64,000 nt of DNA, from assembly GCA_002914845.1 (NCBI GenBank), contig JXTC01000184.1, forward strand, positions 97,941 through 161,940, in the 5' to 3' direction. Positions 25,282 through 36,507 of the stretch are shown here, piece after piece. Source of the stretch: Trema orientale. Lineage: Eukaryota; Streptophyta; Magnoliopsida; Rosales; Cannabaceae. A program made the translations under genes and the position numbers. Positions within the stretch are counted from its first letter, which is position 1. Each line of letters opens with the position of its first letter. The notes beneath the pieces were generated by a model that was not told the DNA's origin, made no database searches, and worked only from the letters and a program-made list of their open reading frames with translations.

Positions 25282-27161
25282 TAGAGGCAGAACATCTTCA
25301 TGGGGTTACTACTTTTTTAAAAACATTTTCGTGAAAGATCTCATGAAGGGCCACCAAGTGACTTTTACTTTCTAACAAATATTGATTGTTGCAAATATTT
25401 ACGTTACAAAGAATCATAATTTGGAAAATTAGCATCATAATAAATAGGATAAATAAAGAATTTACCTTTACCATTAGTATCTAATTTAGACACAATCAGG
25501 TCACCGTAGGAATCCACACTTCCCAACATCAAATATCCGGTACCTGCAATTAATGATAAAGCGATATTAAAAAAAACTTGATTGATTCGGGAAAAAAAAA
25601 AAAAACAAGCTTCTGTATTAATTTCTGTAAAAAAACCAGTTGAATATATATATTTATACAAATAAAAAGCTGAAAAAGGTAACTGTAAAATGATATCATT
25701 AGTTTTGGTCAAAACTGCTATAATTATGCTCTTATAGTTACAAGTACATTAGGAAACCAGAACCCCTCCCATGTCCTCAACCAACTAATTTGACCTGTAA
25801 ATTGGAAATGACAATGAAGTGGGTTGGTGCACTTTCAAATGGAAAAATAAATGGGCAACATTCACCCAAAATTAGAAATTCAAAACTCAATACACGTAGC
25901 TAATCTTCCCAAAAATGTAAGATAACAATACTATGATGATAAGCTAGTTCATAAGTAATTCTGTGAATAAGAGCCAAAATCTTCAAATGCTTTTCACCTA
26001 TGTAAAGACATTGACATTAAAAGTCCACAAAGACGTTTACATATTCTCATTCTTCATCAACATATATTTCACAGTATTCTTTATAAATCTATTAACCTAT
26101 ATTTTACTTACATCATATCATCAATTAATTCTCTAGTGAACCAAACATCACTTACTCTCACTTTCTTCAAGCACTATACTCTGAATTTCTGAACGGTGTG
26201 GACAGCGGTTAACTAAGAAAGAGTCAATAACCTTCAAGATTTCATATAAATGAAAAATAATTGTGTTAACATATGATAAACAAAATAGCAAATGAAGATA
26301 TTGTGTAGATGGGAGAAAATGAATTCTCAGACACAAGTTCTAATATAGTACCTCAGCATGTATAGGAATGAGAAGGCTTTCTTTTCCTTTGCTGACCAAT
26401 GAATCTTCAAACGGAATCTTTCCAAACGAAGAAGGAAAAAAAAAAAAAAAAAGAAGAAGGATCCTCTTAAGCAGTAATATTTTCAAAGGACCATAAAACA
26501 AAATCATCACAATTTGGAGGGGTAGAGGGAGAGAGATGGAAAAGCGCATGCACAAACCACGCTCATTTTTGTACTGAATCATGCTATGCAAAACGACTAG
26601 GATCAGGCCAAGCTTTCGGTAAACTTAACCTTGAACTTTCGAGTTACTTAAATTATCCGTTTCGCTATAAGCCAATGAATCGAAGAGACCAACAAATAAG
26701 AAAAAGAAAATCAACGAATCATCCAATTTCCCACATGCATGATGAAACAATGAACTTAAATTTTCGTAAAACAACTAGACCATAATTTTCAACAATTTGA
26801 AACTGCTCAAATAGTCAATACCATCTAAATAAAATTGATCAAGTTATCATCAATACACGATGGGAAATTAAAACTGTAACCAGACTCAATTTCCGATTTC
26901 AGTCGCCATAGAAGCTACAAAAAGCACCAAATTCAAGTAAAAACCCACCCAGTTATCAACACTTGAATCGGAAAAAAAACAAAAACAAAAACAAAAATGG
27001 AATTGTGAGAATCCTGGGATACCTGGAGTTTGTAAATGTGGCGACCCGAAGCGATGTAGACCCAACAAGACGAACCATCATCGGAAACCTGAGAAAGGAG
27101 CCAAAAACAGCAGAGTGAGGTTTCAATTTAGGGATAGAGTTTAGGTGTTAGGGTTTAGGGT

Positions 27162-27195
<34 letters not shown>

Positions 27196-27295
27196 CATGG
27201 AGGGCGAGGCGAGAGGACTGGAGATTAGCAGGAGAGGGATTGGGAATGAGAGTGGATGGCACCACCGCCTTTCTCAGACTCTTCGCCTCCAACAT
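17876..27295 (-). CDS. WD40-repeat (transducin-like) protein, 13 exons
   Basis: A complete gene of 375 codons can be spliced with GT-AG borders and consistent phases. Exons, in order: 27295-27197, 27088-27023, 26417-26352, 26231-26156, 25543-25466, 23855-23758, 22892-22819, 22048-21961, 21854-21697, 21149-21107, 20460-20395, 18776-18699, 18013-17876. It begins MLEAKSLRKAVVPSTL and ends FVNGSTISPVNSSP. Beta-propeller blades are visible as SCWVYIASGRHIYKLQ, GYLMLGSVDSYGDLIVSKLD, KTVDIYDQDIHVQTLR, LTIWDLRMKENGG, GGADRTVTIYDPRRW and DVLGGWCDSGSIFVADVV, with SWAGLCFSPTQWSM between blades. WD40 proteins act as scaffolds. I recall a conserved single-copy-type plant family with this pattern but no assigned function, so none is claimed. 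The last exon departs from the WD pattern and has an acidic tail. Introns are long and hold a MITE and a LINE fragment. Confidence 0.88.
19759..19979. mobile_element. MITE with about 45-bp terminal inverted repeats, in WD40 intron 12
   Basis: The left end reads TTGCCAATCCAGTAGGTA followed by a T run and AACCTATG. The right end is the inverse: CCTATACAT-type sequence, an A run, then TACCTACTGGATTGGTGCC. About 220 bp in all, no coding capacity, in TA-rich flanks, so the target duplication (perhaps TA-rich) is ambiguous. Confidence 0.8.
19976..20147. repeat. two tandem copies of an 86-bp segment beside the MITE
   Basis: The segment from GCCTATATATATTATATA through ATGAAGCTACAATAACGGCC is repeated with a period of 86 bp and is almost identical in both copies. 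The first copy starts inside the last bases of the MITE, so the duplication arose after that insertion. Confidence 0.85.
24352..25225 (+). mobile_element. LINE fragment: zinc-binding (zf-RVT) end and inverted tail, in WD40 intron 5
   Basis: On the plus strand 24462-24560 encodes VCNVYNKLGDLDHLLLHC then ARALW. This is the plant LINE reverse-transcriptase zinc-binding pattern (C..C/HLLLHC...A..LW), followed by degenerate ERNSRIFEEKLLDLSSMRKKV-like sequence near 24690-24760. At 24835-24900 a stretch (TAAGAATTTATTAATGAG) is the inverse of a stretch near 25140-25200 (CTTAATAAACTTTTATG then an A run). Two 3' tails in opposite orientation therefore abut. Antisense to the host gene; non-functional. 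Confidence 0.7.
25243..25279 (+). repeat. (AAT)n microsatellite
   Basis: About twelve uninterrupted AAT units in the same WD40 intron, directly after an AAG-rich stretch; probably grew from the A-rich LINE tail. Confidence 0.95.
27148..27192 (-). promoter_or_regulatory. telo-box pair and (GA)n in intron 1 of the WD40 gene
   Basis: On the minus strand the first intron carries AACCCTAAACCCTAA (27148-27164), two overlapping telo-boxes, directly next to a (CT)n run (27165-27191). Telo-boxes near the 5' end are a regulatory hallmark of plant genes active in dividing cells. The role here is inferred from sequence only. Confidence 0.5.
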
Positions 27296-28389
27296 CTCTC
27301 TCTTTCTCTTTCTCTGCCTCTCTCCTTTTCTGGCGCCAAAATGTGATGTGTACGTGTATTGCATATAAAGAGACTGTAACGGTCACAAAGGTGGAGCCGC
27401 CACAGTGAATGATTCCCCTTTATTATTGTTAATATTAAACAAAGGATATATGCTTCCTTAATTACGGATCCCAATTTCCCAACTATATATTACGTAAGAA
27501 CGATACAACAATAAATAATGCGAGTTTATGGTGTTTTTTGTTTTCTTCGCTGGTATTCGTAAATGAATATATTTAGTAATTTATAGCTTATTGACTTTTA
27601 TTTTTTCAAAACAGGTAAATGTTCATTTGTTAGTTAAGAGGTTTTAGCTTCATTTTTTTTTTTTTTTTGCCTTTTTAATTTATTTATCTTCCTTTATAGA
27701 TATTAACAGAAATTATTATTAAATAGTACTTTCTTTTCTTGATATATTAAATTTTTTATTTGATATATTTTCAAACAAACCATGTTTTGCTCTTGAATTT
27801 AGGTAGATATCTTTTCAGTCATAACATAGCTTTTTATGGAATTAGTGTGTCTAATCAATTTTTAGGGGAAAAAAAAAGGAAATAAAAAGTATATTTTGGA
27901 AATTGGGACTTTAAGTTTGGTAAATATCTTTTTAATCGTAATAATTTTGTCTATAAGTTTAATATATCCAACTCCGAAAATGATACGTTACAATAGTTAA
28001 ATTGGTATATATTAAAATATACCAAATATATACATATATAAGTTAAATTGGTATATATTAAAATATACCAAATATATATATATAGATATATCACGAGAAT
28101 ACTATTCAATGTTGATTTCCTGGTAATGACAATAAATGTCATTATATGCAATTTCATGAACTCATAAATGTTAAAAAGAAAAAAAACAAGAAGAGGAAAC
28201 TACATAGGATACCCTTTTTTGACATTCTGTGTAAGTATATGCCATTTTCTATAGTTTTAACTTTTATATCCCTTTTCTAAAACTATCAGAGCTACTTTTA
28301 CTACTTTATCCTTATGTTCTTAAACCAGAAAAACGAGGAAAAGGCTCGTACTTTCTCCACCGCTAAGTTCCTCTGCTCTCTCATCGTCA
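27296..28389. other. intergenic between WD40 start and RCC1-like fragment
   Basis: AT-rich. The first 150 bp are the likely promoter and leader of the minus-strand WD40 gene (CT-rich near 27296-27330). At 27990-28085 a palindromic segment (GGTATATATTAAAATATACC) is present twice in tandem with a period of about 47 bp. Confidence 0.55.
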
Positions 28390-28790
28390 ATGGAGACTAA
28401 CATTATCACCGTTTCCACCGCCCTCTCCCCACATTTCCTCATCATATTCCACCTCCACCACTGCCACCACCCGCAGAGTCCCACTCCTCTACAAGCCCGA
28501 AACCGCCAAACACCAAAACGATGCCGTCGCCCTCCAACTCCTCTCCTGGGGCAGGTGCGCCTCGGGCCAGCTCGGCGGCGGCGTCGAGGAAATCCGGCTC
28601 TACCCAACTCCAGTCGCTAACCTCCTTGTTCCCTCCTCTTCTTCTTTAACTCTCTCTCCCTCCCCCCGGCCGATTTTCGGGGCCCAATAGGCCCATATGC
28701 GAAGAGGGTCCGAATCCGGTGGAGGTGGGCATTTCGTGTGGCCTCGTCCACTCCTCCCTGGTCGTCCATGGCAAGCTTTGGGTTAGTAAC
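28390..28790 (+). pseudogene. RCC1/UVR8-like first-exon fragment, frame-broken
   Basis: One plus-strand frame reads VPLLYKPETAKHQNDAVALQ then LLSWGRCASGQLGGGVEEIR then LYPTPVANLL (28478-28640), a clear RCC1-type repeat start (SWG...GQLG). It then hits a TAG at about 28688. The next RCC1 piece, NPVEVGISCGLVHSSLVVHG then KLW, lies in another frame near 28710-28780, before a GTTAGT donor-like site. The ATG at 28390 is not in the RCC1 frame, and no in-frame ATG exists before it. No later RCC1 blades are seen downstream. RCC1-type seven-bladed propellers include Ran exchange factors and the UV-B receptor UVR8; which subfamily this belonged to cannot be said. A sequencing error is the alternative to true decay. 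Confidence 0.6.
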
Positions 28791-29309
28791 TAAAAGTTCT
28801 TGGTGCATTTTATATATTGAATCAATAGATCGCCAGATTTATGGCATTAATAGCTAAAAGTTATTTTGCAAGTTGGATCTGTGGCTACCCAGAAATACTG
28901 ATAAGCCTAAACCGGTCATTCCTTATAACCAGTGAGTTTTTGGAGGGTCAACATGTCCCAACATGGCATCTGCTCTTTTTAGCAGTAGCAGCCATTCGGC
29001 CTTATTAGACTCTGAAAATCCACTCTCTTAGAATGATCAAATGATGATCGTATTTTCTCTTTAAATTTTCTGAAACTTCGTAGAAGTACAATGATTCATG
29101 GCTTGGTTGTTAAGTTGGGTTTTTATTTGGGTTTCGTTATTGGAAACACTTTCTTTTTTTTACAAATTTATGGAAACTTGAACTTTGAAGTGAAACTGTT
29201 CAATGAAATATCTAAGAGATAGTGTGTCCTAATTGTAGGGATGCTTTCTGTTTCTGTGCTTTATTTTGAGAAATATAAAATGAAATATTGTTACATTTAT
29301 ATATATATA
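28791..29309. other. intergenic, no gene seen
   Basis: Unremarkable sequence after the RCC1-like fragment. No further RCC1 exon found by reading all frames. Confidence 0.5.
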
Positions 29310-29550
29310 TACACTGAAATAGGTTTGTATATTATGGTAAATGAATTATATATATCAGTAAATAAATTATATACACCGGTAAATGATAGTAAATGAATCA
29401 CATACACCGGTAAATGAATTATATACACCAATAAATGATGGTAAATGAATCATATACACCGATAAATGAAATACATACATCGGTAAATGATGATAAATGA
29501 ATTATATATACTTGTAAATAAATTATATACACCGATATACTGGTATATCA
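29310..29550 (+). repeat. degenerate minisatellite based on GGTAAATGAATTATATACACC
   Basis: About eight diverged units of 20-30 bp sharing GTAAATGAAT and ATACACCGG/A. The motif GGTAAATGAAT is also part of the adjacent 107-bp repeats, so the two arrays probably have a common origin. Confidence 0.75.
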
Positions 29551-29660
29551 TTGATATACATGGTGAAACGAAATATGAAAACAAATGTTGGAAAACCATG
29601 ATTTACGTGAAAAATAATGGTGGTAAATCAAATTGATTTAATTGATTTAATTTACTAGGG

Positions 29661-29990
29661 GTATAATGGTAAATATGCTGCCATCTACAAGCGATAAAAA
29701 ATTTTAAGTCATGGTAAATAAATCATATACCACCTCTTAATAGTGGTAAATGAATAATTTACCAGGGTATAATGGTAAATATGCTACCGTCTACAAGCGA
29801 TAAAAATTTTTAAGTCATGGTAAATAAATCATATACAACCTCTTAGTAGTGGTAAATGAATAATTTACCAAGGGTATAATGATAAATATGCTACCATCTA
29901 TAAGCGATAAAAATTTTTAAGTCATGGTGAATAAATCATATACCACCTCTTAGTAGTGGTAAATGAATAATTTACCAGGGGTATTATGGT
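29661..29990 (+). repeat. three tandem 107-bp repeats
   Basis: Units start at GTATAATGGTAAATATGC near 29661, 29767 and 29874, with a partial fourth at 29981. Each contains TACAAGCGATAAAA, AAGTCATGGTAAATAAATC and TAGTGGTAAATGAATAATTTACC. Divergence between units is low, so the expansion is recent. Confidence 0.85.
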
Positions 29991-30699
29991 AAGTACAAAT
30001 TATTATTAATAAAAAAGAGATATATTTGTTAATAAAATCAAAAAGGGATATCTACTTAACCATACCCCCAAAAGTGGGGTATTCCTGTACAAAACCCATA
30101 TTGTAGGTTTTGATAAGAGTAACAGTTATAACACAATAATTTATGTACATAAAAATATATCGAGTATACATATGAATATGTCGAGAAAAAAAGAAATATA
30201 ATATTTAGCGATGATTTCTTATTAATGGCTGTCAATTTTATTTTTTGAAATTCTATAAACTTATAAACGTTCAAAAACAATTTAAAACCTCTTTAACAAA
30301 TAGGCATTAAATTATAAAAAATCTGCATTTTGATGAAGTTAATTTGGGTATTTATTTTCAGTGAGCATCCAATTGGTCATATACCACTGACTTTTAAATT
30401 TGGGACATTTATTAATTTTGGGACCTAGGATACTGACACATACATATTCAACTCCTAAACTAAACAAACAATTAAGAATGGTTAGACTCATCGTGCAATC
30501 GTAGCTTAAAAGCATAGCAAAACAAAGGATATGCCTCTTTATGCTTAGTTTATGTCGAATTTACAGTACCATTCCCTAGAGTTGAAAATATCCATCGTAA
30601 TACACCCTTAAAAGCATTGTGTGTGTATATATACATATTATAACACAAAATTAACTAAAAAGAAAAGAAAAATTAAAATGATTCTTGATATAAGTCTAT
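29991..30699. other. intergenic, no gene seen
   Basis: AT-rich, no element boundaries or coding signal recognised. Confidence 0.5.
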
Positions 30700-31063
30700 T
30701 AGGATCTAATGGGGGTGCCACCACCAACCTCCCTTAAAAGAATAGTAATATCTGCAACTAGCAAAGCACAAGGAGAAGATTCGACATAATTCTTAATGGC
30801 ATTGACAACGTCGAAGCAATCACTTTCTACCAGAGTAATTTGAAGACCATATTCCATCGCCAAGACCCTCTCTCATTACCTAAGCATTCAGTAACAAGTG
30901 GATGAAACTCTCCCGTCATTTTTTTTGAGAGAGCTTTAACCTCTGCACCATTCTCATTTTGGACAACTGCCCCAATTCCAATGCGACAAGTAGTACCAAA
31001 AATTGTTGCGACATTCAACTTCAACAACCCACCATCAAGAAGCTTCCATTTCTTTATCGACAA
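30700..31063 (-). pseudogene. RNase H-like domain remnant (LINE-type, RVT_3)
   Basis: Minus-strand frames encode LLKLNVATIFGTTCRIGIGA, VVQNENGAEVKALSKKM and FHPLVTECLG. After a frameshift near 30875 they continue AMEYGLQITLVESDCFDVVN, AIKNYVESSP and LLVADITILL. This is the plant LINE-derived RNase H-like domain, with the Asp of ESD kept. A short direct duplication (AAGAAGCTTCCATTTC at 31041 and 31070) sits at its 5' edge. Confidence 0.8.
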
Positions 31064-32560
31064 AAAAAAAAGAAGCTTCCATTTCGTTGCAAGTATAAGA
31101 GAACGAGAGACAATATCAACAATCTGTACCCGAACATGTTGGAACTTTTAGAGGAAACTACCAGCGGAAGCAATAATATCCCCATGCCTCCTACAAGGTC
31201 CCGGATTTGAGTTCGACTCCAGCGAGTTAAAGGTAATATATAACTTAAACTAAAAACTAAAGCAGAGGAAAATCAGCAAGCAAATGTCTTGATGCTTGAT
31301 GACAATGTAAGATTAAACTCTTCACATTTGTTCACTCTCTCTGGAACACATTATGTGTCTGAAACACATTGCTTCTCAAAACATTCTCACATTGAAAACT
31401 AGTCTAATAATCATATTAAAAAGAAAATCAAATAAATGTGTATTATATCTAAGAGAAACTTTAGGAACTTGCGACTTACAGGGACTCTCCAGCAACATTC
31501 TCAATTTTGGACACACTGAGCAAATCTTAAGTAACTCATGGCAGTTGGTGACAGGTGACAAAGCTGTAGGTAGCAACTGAAGAGATCTAGAACTGTTGTT
31601 CTTCCGTGTTCTTTTTTGGTTTGGAAACTAACTTTGAAGGGGTAGAAAAAAGTTGGAAGAATTGGAGCTTAGTTCTCATACCAATTAATATAAAATAATT
31701 CGAGAAAAGACAAAAATGATAAAATAGCAAAAAAAAATAATAAATAAAAAATAAAAAAAAGATACTATCATTTTTATTTTGACACTTTGTTCAAATTATA
31801 CATTGTCATATTTTGATTATGATCAATATTGACCTAGATTTGAAATATGTTCAAATTTATACCCAACACTAATTTAAAGCAGTTAATTTACCAAGATATC
31901 ATTTAAAATTTTTTAAAAAATTGTATAAAAACTGATCCAAGAATAAGTTTATTAATCATCTTAGTAAATTAATTTTTCTAAATTAGTATCATAGTATAAA
32001 TTTATAACAAATTTTAAATTTAAAGATCAATGTCGATAATAACCAAAACACAAAGTACAAATTAGACAAAATACCAAAATACAAAGTATAAAAAATGAAT
32101 AAAATTAAGGCAGAAATAGATAAATAGGCAAAATCGAATGAAAAGAAATTGAAAACTAAACAGACCTCAGAGAGAAGGAGAAAGCTCAATAATTCATTCA
32201 TAATCTAAGAATCAATTACATAGATCCTCTATTTATAGATAGACAATCAAATAAAACTAGAAAACTAAATAAAAACAGGAAACTTACGAAATTAGAATAT
32301 ATAAATCTAGAAATTCAAGATTAAAATTAACCTAATAATTAATTATAATATGCCTAAAATAATCCTTTCCCATTCTTCATCATAAGGTTAAAAAGGAATT
32401 TTTGTCGACTAGCTAATTCACTCATTCTCTTGCAACTCAGATGTACAATACGGATCCATTCAAAAACAAAAAAAAAAAAAACAAAAAAAAAGAGCACAAA
32501 TTTATATACATTTTATCAAAACCTTCAAGGAACAAAATTTCCTTTCTCCATCACAAAACA
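31064..32560. other. intergenic, no gene seen
   Basis: AT-rich DNA before the ncRNA array. Minus-strand CT-poor sequence with A runs near 31730-31760 and 32470-32490; possibly the 3' end of the array transcript. Confidence 0.45.
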
Positions 32561-32589
32561 GCAAACGGATAATGGCAATACTAGATATG

Positions 32590-32690
32590 ATTCAGATACA
32601 GCTTTCTAGGCTGCATTTCCAACAAAAAATTGCAGCGATATACAGCTCAGAGCCCAGTGCATTTATCAACACTAATAACCCAATTAGTCT
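32590..32690 (-). ncRNA. box C/D snoRNA copy A5, decayed
   Basis: Minus strand keeps GCACTGGGCT-CTGA (D' with guide) and AAGCTGTAT-CTGA (D with guide). The C box is degenerate (GTGTTGATA) and C' has lost the TGATG part. Probably not processed. Confidence 0.45.
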
Positions 32691-33012
32691 TGGGTGGAGT
32701 TACTCGAGCGACACATGCATAGACGGTTGACCGGTTGTAAATAGAAATGTGTCATCTGAATGAGTGAGAAAAATGCCTTCACAATTAAGAGCACAAATAA
32801 AATATCCGAAAAAATATTCATAATTAACTAATCAAAAGAATTTGTCGTCACGAAAATTTAAAAACAAATTAGACACTCAAAAAGTCACAGCAAGAACTAC
32901 ATAATATTCCATTAGAAACAATAACAGCGAGATGCGATCAACAACAACAACAAAAAATAAAAATAAAAAGAAGAAAAGAAAGTGGTACTTACGATATCAT
33001 GGTATTGAGAAA

Positions 33013-33231
33013 GCCCTCAGATCTCATAGCTAAATCAGGTCATTAACAAAAGGGGCCGCAGATTCTTCTTCAGTCATTTTAATAGAGAAAATTCATTAAA
33101 TATGCTCCACAGTCCACCCCATTTGCTGCATAAGCTCCACTTAATTATGCTTTGCAATGTATGTCCGTTTGTTTCCCTTAACAATAGTAACCTCAGATTT
33201 TTCATTAAAGCCAGTTTACATCCTCAACCGC

Positions 33232-33272
<41 letters not shown>

Positions 33273-33402
33273 CACAAAATAAAGGAAAAAGAAAAGAAAA
33301 GAAAGATGATGATGATTGTGAGGGTAAGGCAGCAAAGATGCAAAGGCTTATCATGAAAAACCACGGAATTGTTTACAACTATGAGTATTTCCATCATTGG
33401 GC
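33013..33402 (-). ncRNA. long C/D-like module B8 with insertion in helix-3 loop
   Basis: Same borders as the other B modules: 5' GCCCAATGATGGA-like and 3' CTGAGGGC on the minus strand. Helix 2 pairs UUUGCAUCUU with a 3' arm that uses two G-U wobbles, possible only in minus-strand RNA. A (CT)n loop (33234-33268) sits inside helix 2, and about 110 extra bases sit in the helix-3 loop. Confidence 0.5.
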
Positions 33403-33599
33403 AAGAAAGACCAGCATTCGTGAAACTTAAACAACAAGAACAGAAACAAACCAAACAGTAGGATTAACTTCAAGACCAACAGGACTTCCAAATAACTCCA
33501 CATAAAATTTAAACAGTATTAAAGTCAAACAGGTTTCACTCGGTTCTTTTATTCAACTCAAATGCAAAACCATTTTATCAGGACACTGATCAGGACCTT

Positions 33600-33700
33600 G
33601 CAAAAAAGACAAGCTTCCTTTCTAAAAACAGACACTTGTCATTAGAAATCTACTGCTTAGAGCCCAGTGCAATCATCATCAATAACTTATTAAATCATCC
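33600..33700 (-). ncRNA. fragment of snoRNA module A
   Basis: Only the D'-guide part (GCACTGGGCT then CTAA instead of CTGA) and weak flanks remain, around 33650-33680. A 97-bp direct duplication follows at about 33704-33900. Confidence 0.35.
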
Positions 33701-34631
33701 ATAAACAAACGACCACACAAAAAAAATCAGTCATTAAAAAAGAACAAAAATTAAATTTGCAACAGAAACATAATTATTTTTAGATGGATTAACTAGAGTT
33801 GACAAACGACCACACAAAAAAAAAATCAATCATTAAAAAAGAACAAAAATTAAATTTGCAACAGAAACACAAGTATTTTAAGATGGATTAACAACTAGAG
33901 TTGACATTAGGAATGTCGGAATCTCAAAAGTCAATAGCAATAAATTAAAAAGTATTGCGTTACAAACAAAAACAACGTAAACAAATTAGGAATCGAATGT
34001 GATTAACCAATGATACACCATAAGGGAATTGTAGCATTAACAATGCTCATCTAAAAAAACGTGCATATGCTGTCTCAACCAACATATGTAATAACTCAGC
34101 CGTTTGCTCCTTTGGTCTTCAAAATTCAAAGCTTCAATTCAAGTGTAGCAAAATATCAGCCCTCAAATCCCATGGACAAAGGAGTGAACAATGAAAGCTT
34201 CACTGAAAAGCCAATGACATGTTCACAAATACCACAGCTACAACAAGCATTGACTACGGTTAACACCAGCAACAAAAAGAAGCAAGGGGAATTGAGGGGG
34301 GGGAACAAAAACAAAAGGCCAACGCTGCAAAGGCAAGCATCGACAATGGTGGAGCGGAACAAGTGATGGGAAGCTAAACACTGAAGCTCTACGCTATTCA
34401 ATAAGTTCCAATCATCATACATAAGGATAAATTATTAACATATGTACCAAATCAGTTCAAAATTATAATTACATTGACTTCTAATTTAAATCACAAAAGA
34501 AGCCTCAACTTATACTAACATAAAGAAACTTAATTGATGTAGAATATGTGGATCTCTCATGACTAAAAAGATAGAAAACACCACCCTAAAGGCTAAAAGC
34601 AACCCCAGGGCCTAAAACAAGGAGAAGATAA

Positions 34632-34992
34632 ATGCCCTCAGATCTTATAGCTAGAAATTTCATGAACATTGGCTTCATTAAAAACCAATCACATCTCAAG
34701 GTTTAAATACCACCAACACCGGCACACACCAACACCGACAGCTGAAACATATCATTATCATCAACATCATCATCATCATCACCACCACCACCACCAAGAG
34801 GAAGAAGCAGAACAACAACAACGACAACAATAATAATTGTATAGTAATAACAATGGGAAATGGACATGGATAGGACTAATTTGGGCCAAAATGACTTTTG
34901 TATCGGTGTTAGCAGGGTGCTGGCGGGAGAGATGGAGGCTCAAAATGAGATCAATGCATAAATCAACACCATAAGTTCTCATCATCAGGCAT
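34632..34992 (-). ncRNA. long C/D-like module C3
   Basis: Minus strand begins ATGCC-TG-ATGATGA (a perfect box C) and ends CTGA-GGGCAT, so the ends form a terminal stem ATGCC/GGCAT next to boxes C and D. Inside, CTAACACCGA pairs with TCGGTGTTGG (10 bp with one wobble) and encloses a (GAT)n/(GTT)n microsatellite loop. About 360 nt. The D-proximal block TTTCTAGCTATAAGAT corresponds to the block of the B modules. Confidence 0.5.
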
Positions 34993-35336
34993 ATAAAATG
35001 ATTGCCCACAAAATTTTAAAAGGCATTAACTAGTTGGCAAAACTTACATTATTTTATAGTTTGAGTGACAAAATTCTTTTAAAGGACACACGAGAATATT
35101 AACAAATCAATTAAAAATAATACAAGAGGAAAAAAAAACAATCAAATGTATACAATATAGGTCCTGGTCCAGTACTATTTCACTGCAAGCAGATTAACTT
35201 CATTAAAACGAAAAAAATTAAAAAGCATCCTACAAGAAGATATATGAATGACTGCAATGCCATTGTAAAGAAGAAGAGCATACGCATCCAAACCAACTTA
35301 CTAAAACAAAACCATAAGGGGAAAAAACGTGGAATT

Positions 35337-35380
35337 TACATGCAGGAGATGTCAAAAGAAATAGTGTCCACAAGACGCTG
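35337..35380 (-). other. possible host-transcript exon (E3), diverged
   Basis: A minus-strand TTACAG acceptor-like site is followed by sequence shared with the exons proposed near 38475 and 42178 (CTATTTCTTTTGACATC). Shortened copy. Confidence 0.25.
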
Positions 35381-35523
35381 TAAGGAAAGAGGTGACAGAT
35401 GTTAATCTAATCAACTGGAGAGACTTATAAAAAGAGAGACAAATATAATGAACATGGTTAAAAAACAAGATAGATAAATTTAAGATTTAAAACAGTATAT
35501 GAACAGATAAATGTCATCAGGAA

Positions 35524-35630
35524 GCCCTCAGATCTCATAACTAAATTATGTCATTAACAATATAACTACATATATTTCAAAAAAGCCAATTTGCATCTTC
35601 ACTTATCTCATAAGAGAGAGAGAGAGGGTA
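35524..35630 (-). ncRNA. module B9, 5' part missing
   Basis: Carries the 3' half (minus strand) of a B module: the GATGCAAATTGGCTTT arm, a helix-3 equivalent and AGTTATGAGATCTGAGGGC. After a short (CT)n run the box-C half is absent. Next to it a 31-bp segment (AAATTACGTCAACCATACAC) is duplicated in tandem. Confidence 0.45.
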
Positions 35631-35884
35631 CGAAAGTATAAAATTACGTCAACCATACACAACAAGAAATAAAATTACGTCAACCATACACAACAAGAAC
35701 AGAAACACACATAAGAGTAGGATCAACTTCATGACTAATGCGGATATTATATACAATAGGCCCCTGTTAAGTCGAAATAGTATCCAAGTCAATCAGGCAA
35801 TTAAACAAAACAATATATTCCTATTCCTTCCTTAACCACTCTTAAACATATAGATGACATCAACACCAAATATAGTTTAAGTGG

Positions 35885-35975
35885 ACTGAGATGTAGCTTC
35901 TAGGCTGCATTTCCATCAAAAAGACTGTAGAAAACAAACCGCTCAGGGCCGAGTACATCTACCATCATTTGTTGA
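35885..35975 (-). ncRNA. box C/D snoRNA copy A3, D box altered
   Basis: Minus strand has C box AATGATGG, D' CTGA (35943-35946) and C' TGATGGA (35912-35918). The final box reads CTCA, not CTGA, and the D' guide has several changes (GTACTCGGCC). Likely inactive. Confidence 0.45.
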
Positions 35976-36248
35976 AAAACCATCTTAATACCAAACCAAA
36001 GCCACAAACGTAACCAAATACATATATATAAATGAATAAAGTGCAATCTAAAACAAACAGGCCCAAACTAAGACCTTAAAATGATTTGGGTCACCAAAAA
36101 AGAAAAATCCATTTGGAAAGTTTAACGAAGACCCAGGAACTGCAAAATTGAACCACACATGAAATGGCTTCAAACCACAATGTAACCCCAGTTTAGGGCT
36201 ATTTTCTCAAATGGTTATTATTCAAGCTAGTAGAAAAGCACAAGAAAA

Positions 36249-36507
36249 GCCCTCAGATCTCATAGCTTGGGAAAGACTCGTATGCGGAAAAAGCTAATGG
36301 GGCTTCTTCAGAAGCAATAGCCCCACCACCACCATACCACCTGTAGTGAATGTGTGTGCATTAGAATATGCATGCGTGTGTAAGTATATATGATGAAAAA
36401 GAAGCAGAAGCAGCAGCAGAGGTGGTGGCAATGGTGAGTAAAGGCTAGTGAAGAACAAGAACCATGCTACCGCCCATTTCGATTTGATATTGTACATCAG
36501 CAGGCAC
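36249..36507 (-). ncRNA. long C/D-like module D3
   Basis: Minus strand starts TGCC-TGC-TGATGT and ends CTGA-GGGC. CACCATTGCCACCACCT can pair with AGGTGGTATGGTGGTG (about 15 bp including wobbles), closing a loop of GCT/TTC repeats and CA/TA repeats. Paralogous to the modules at 45282 and 41111, which lie at the 5' end of their units. Confidence 0.5.

Noticed and set aside
31185-31235. GAGTTCGACTCC as a tRNA T-arm
   Set aside because: The rest of the cloverleaf and the A box are missing.
34870-34992. 5' part of module C as a compact canonical snoRNA
   Set aside because: The C box is perfect, but no CTGA follows at normal guide spacing; only the distant module end supplies a D box.
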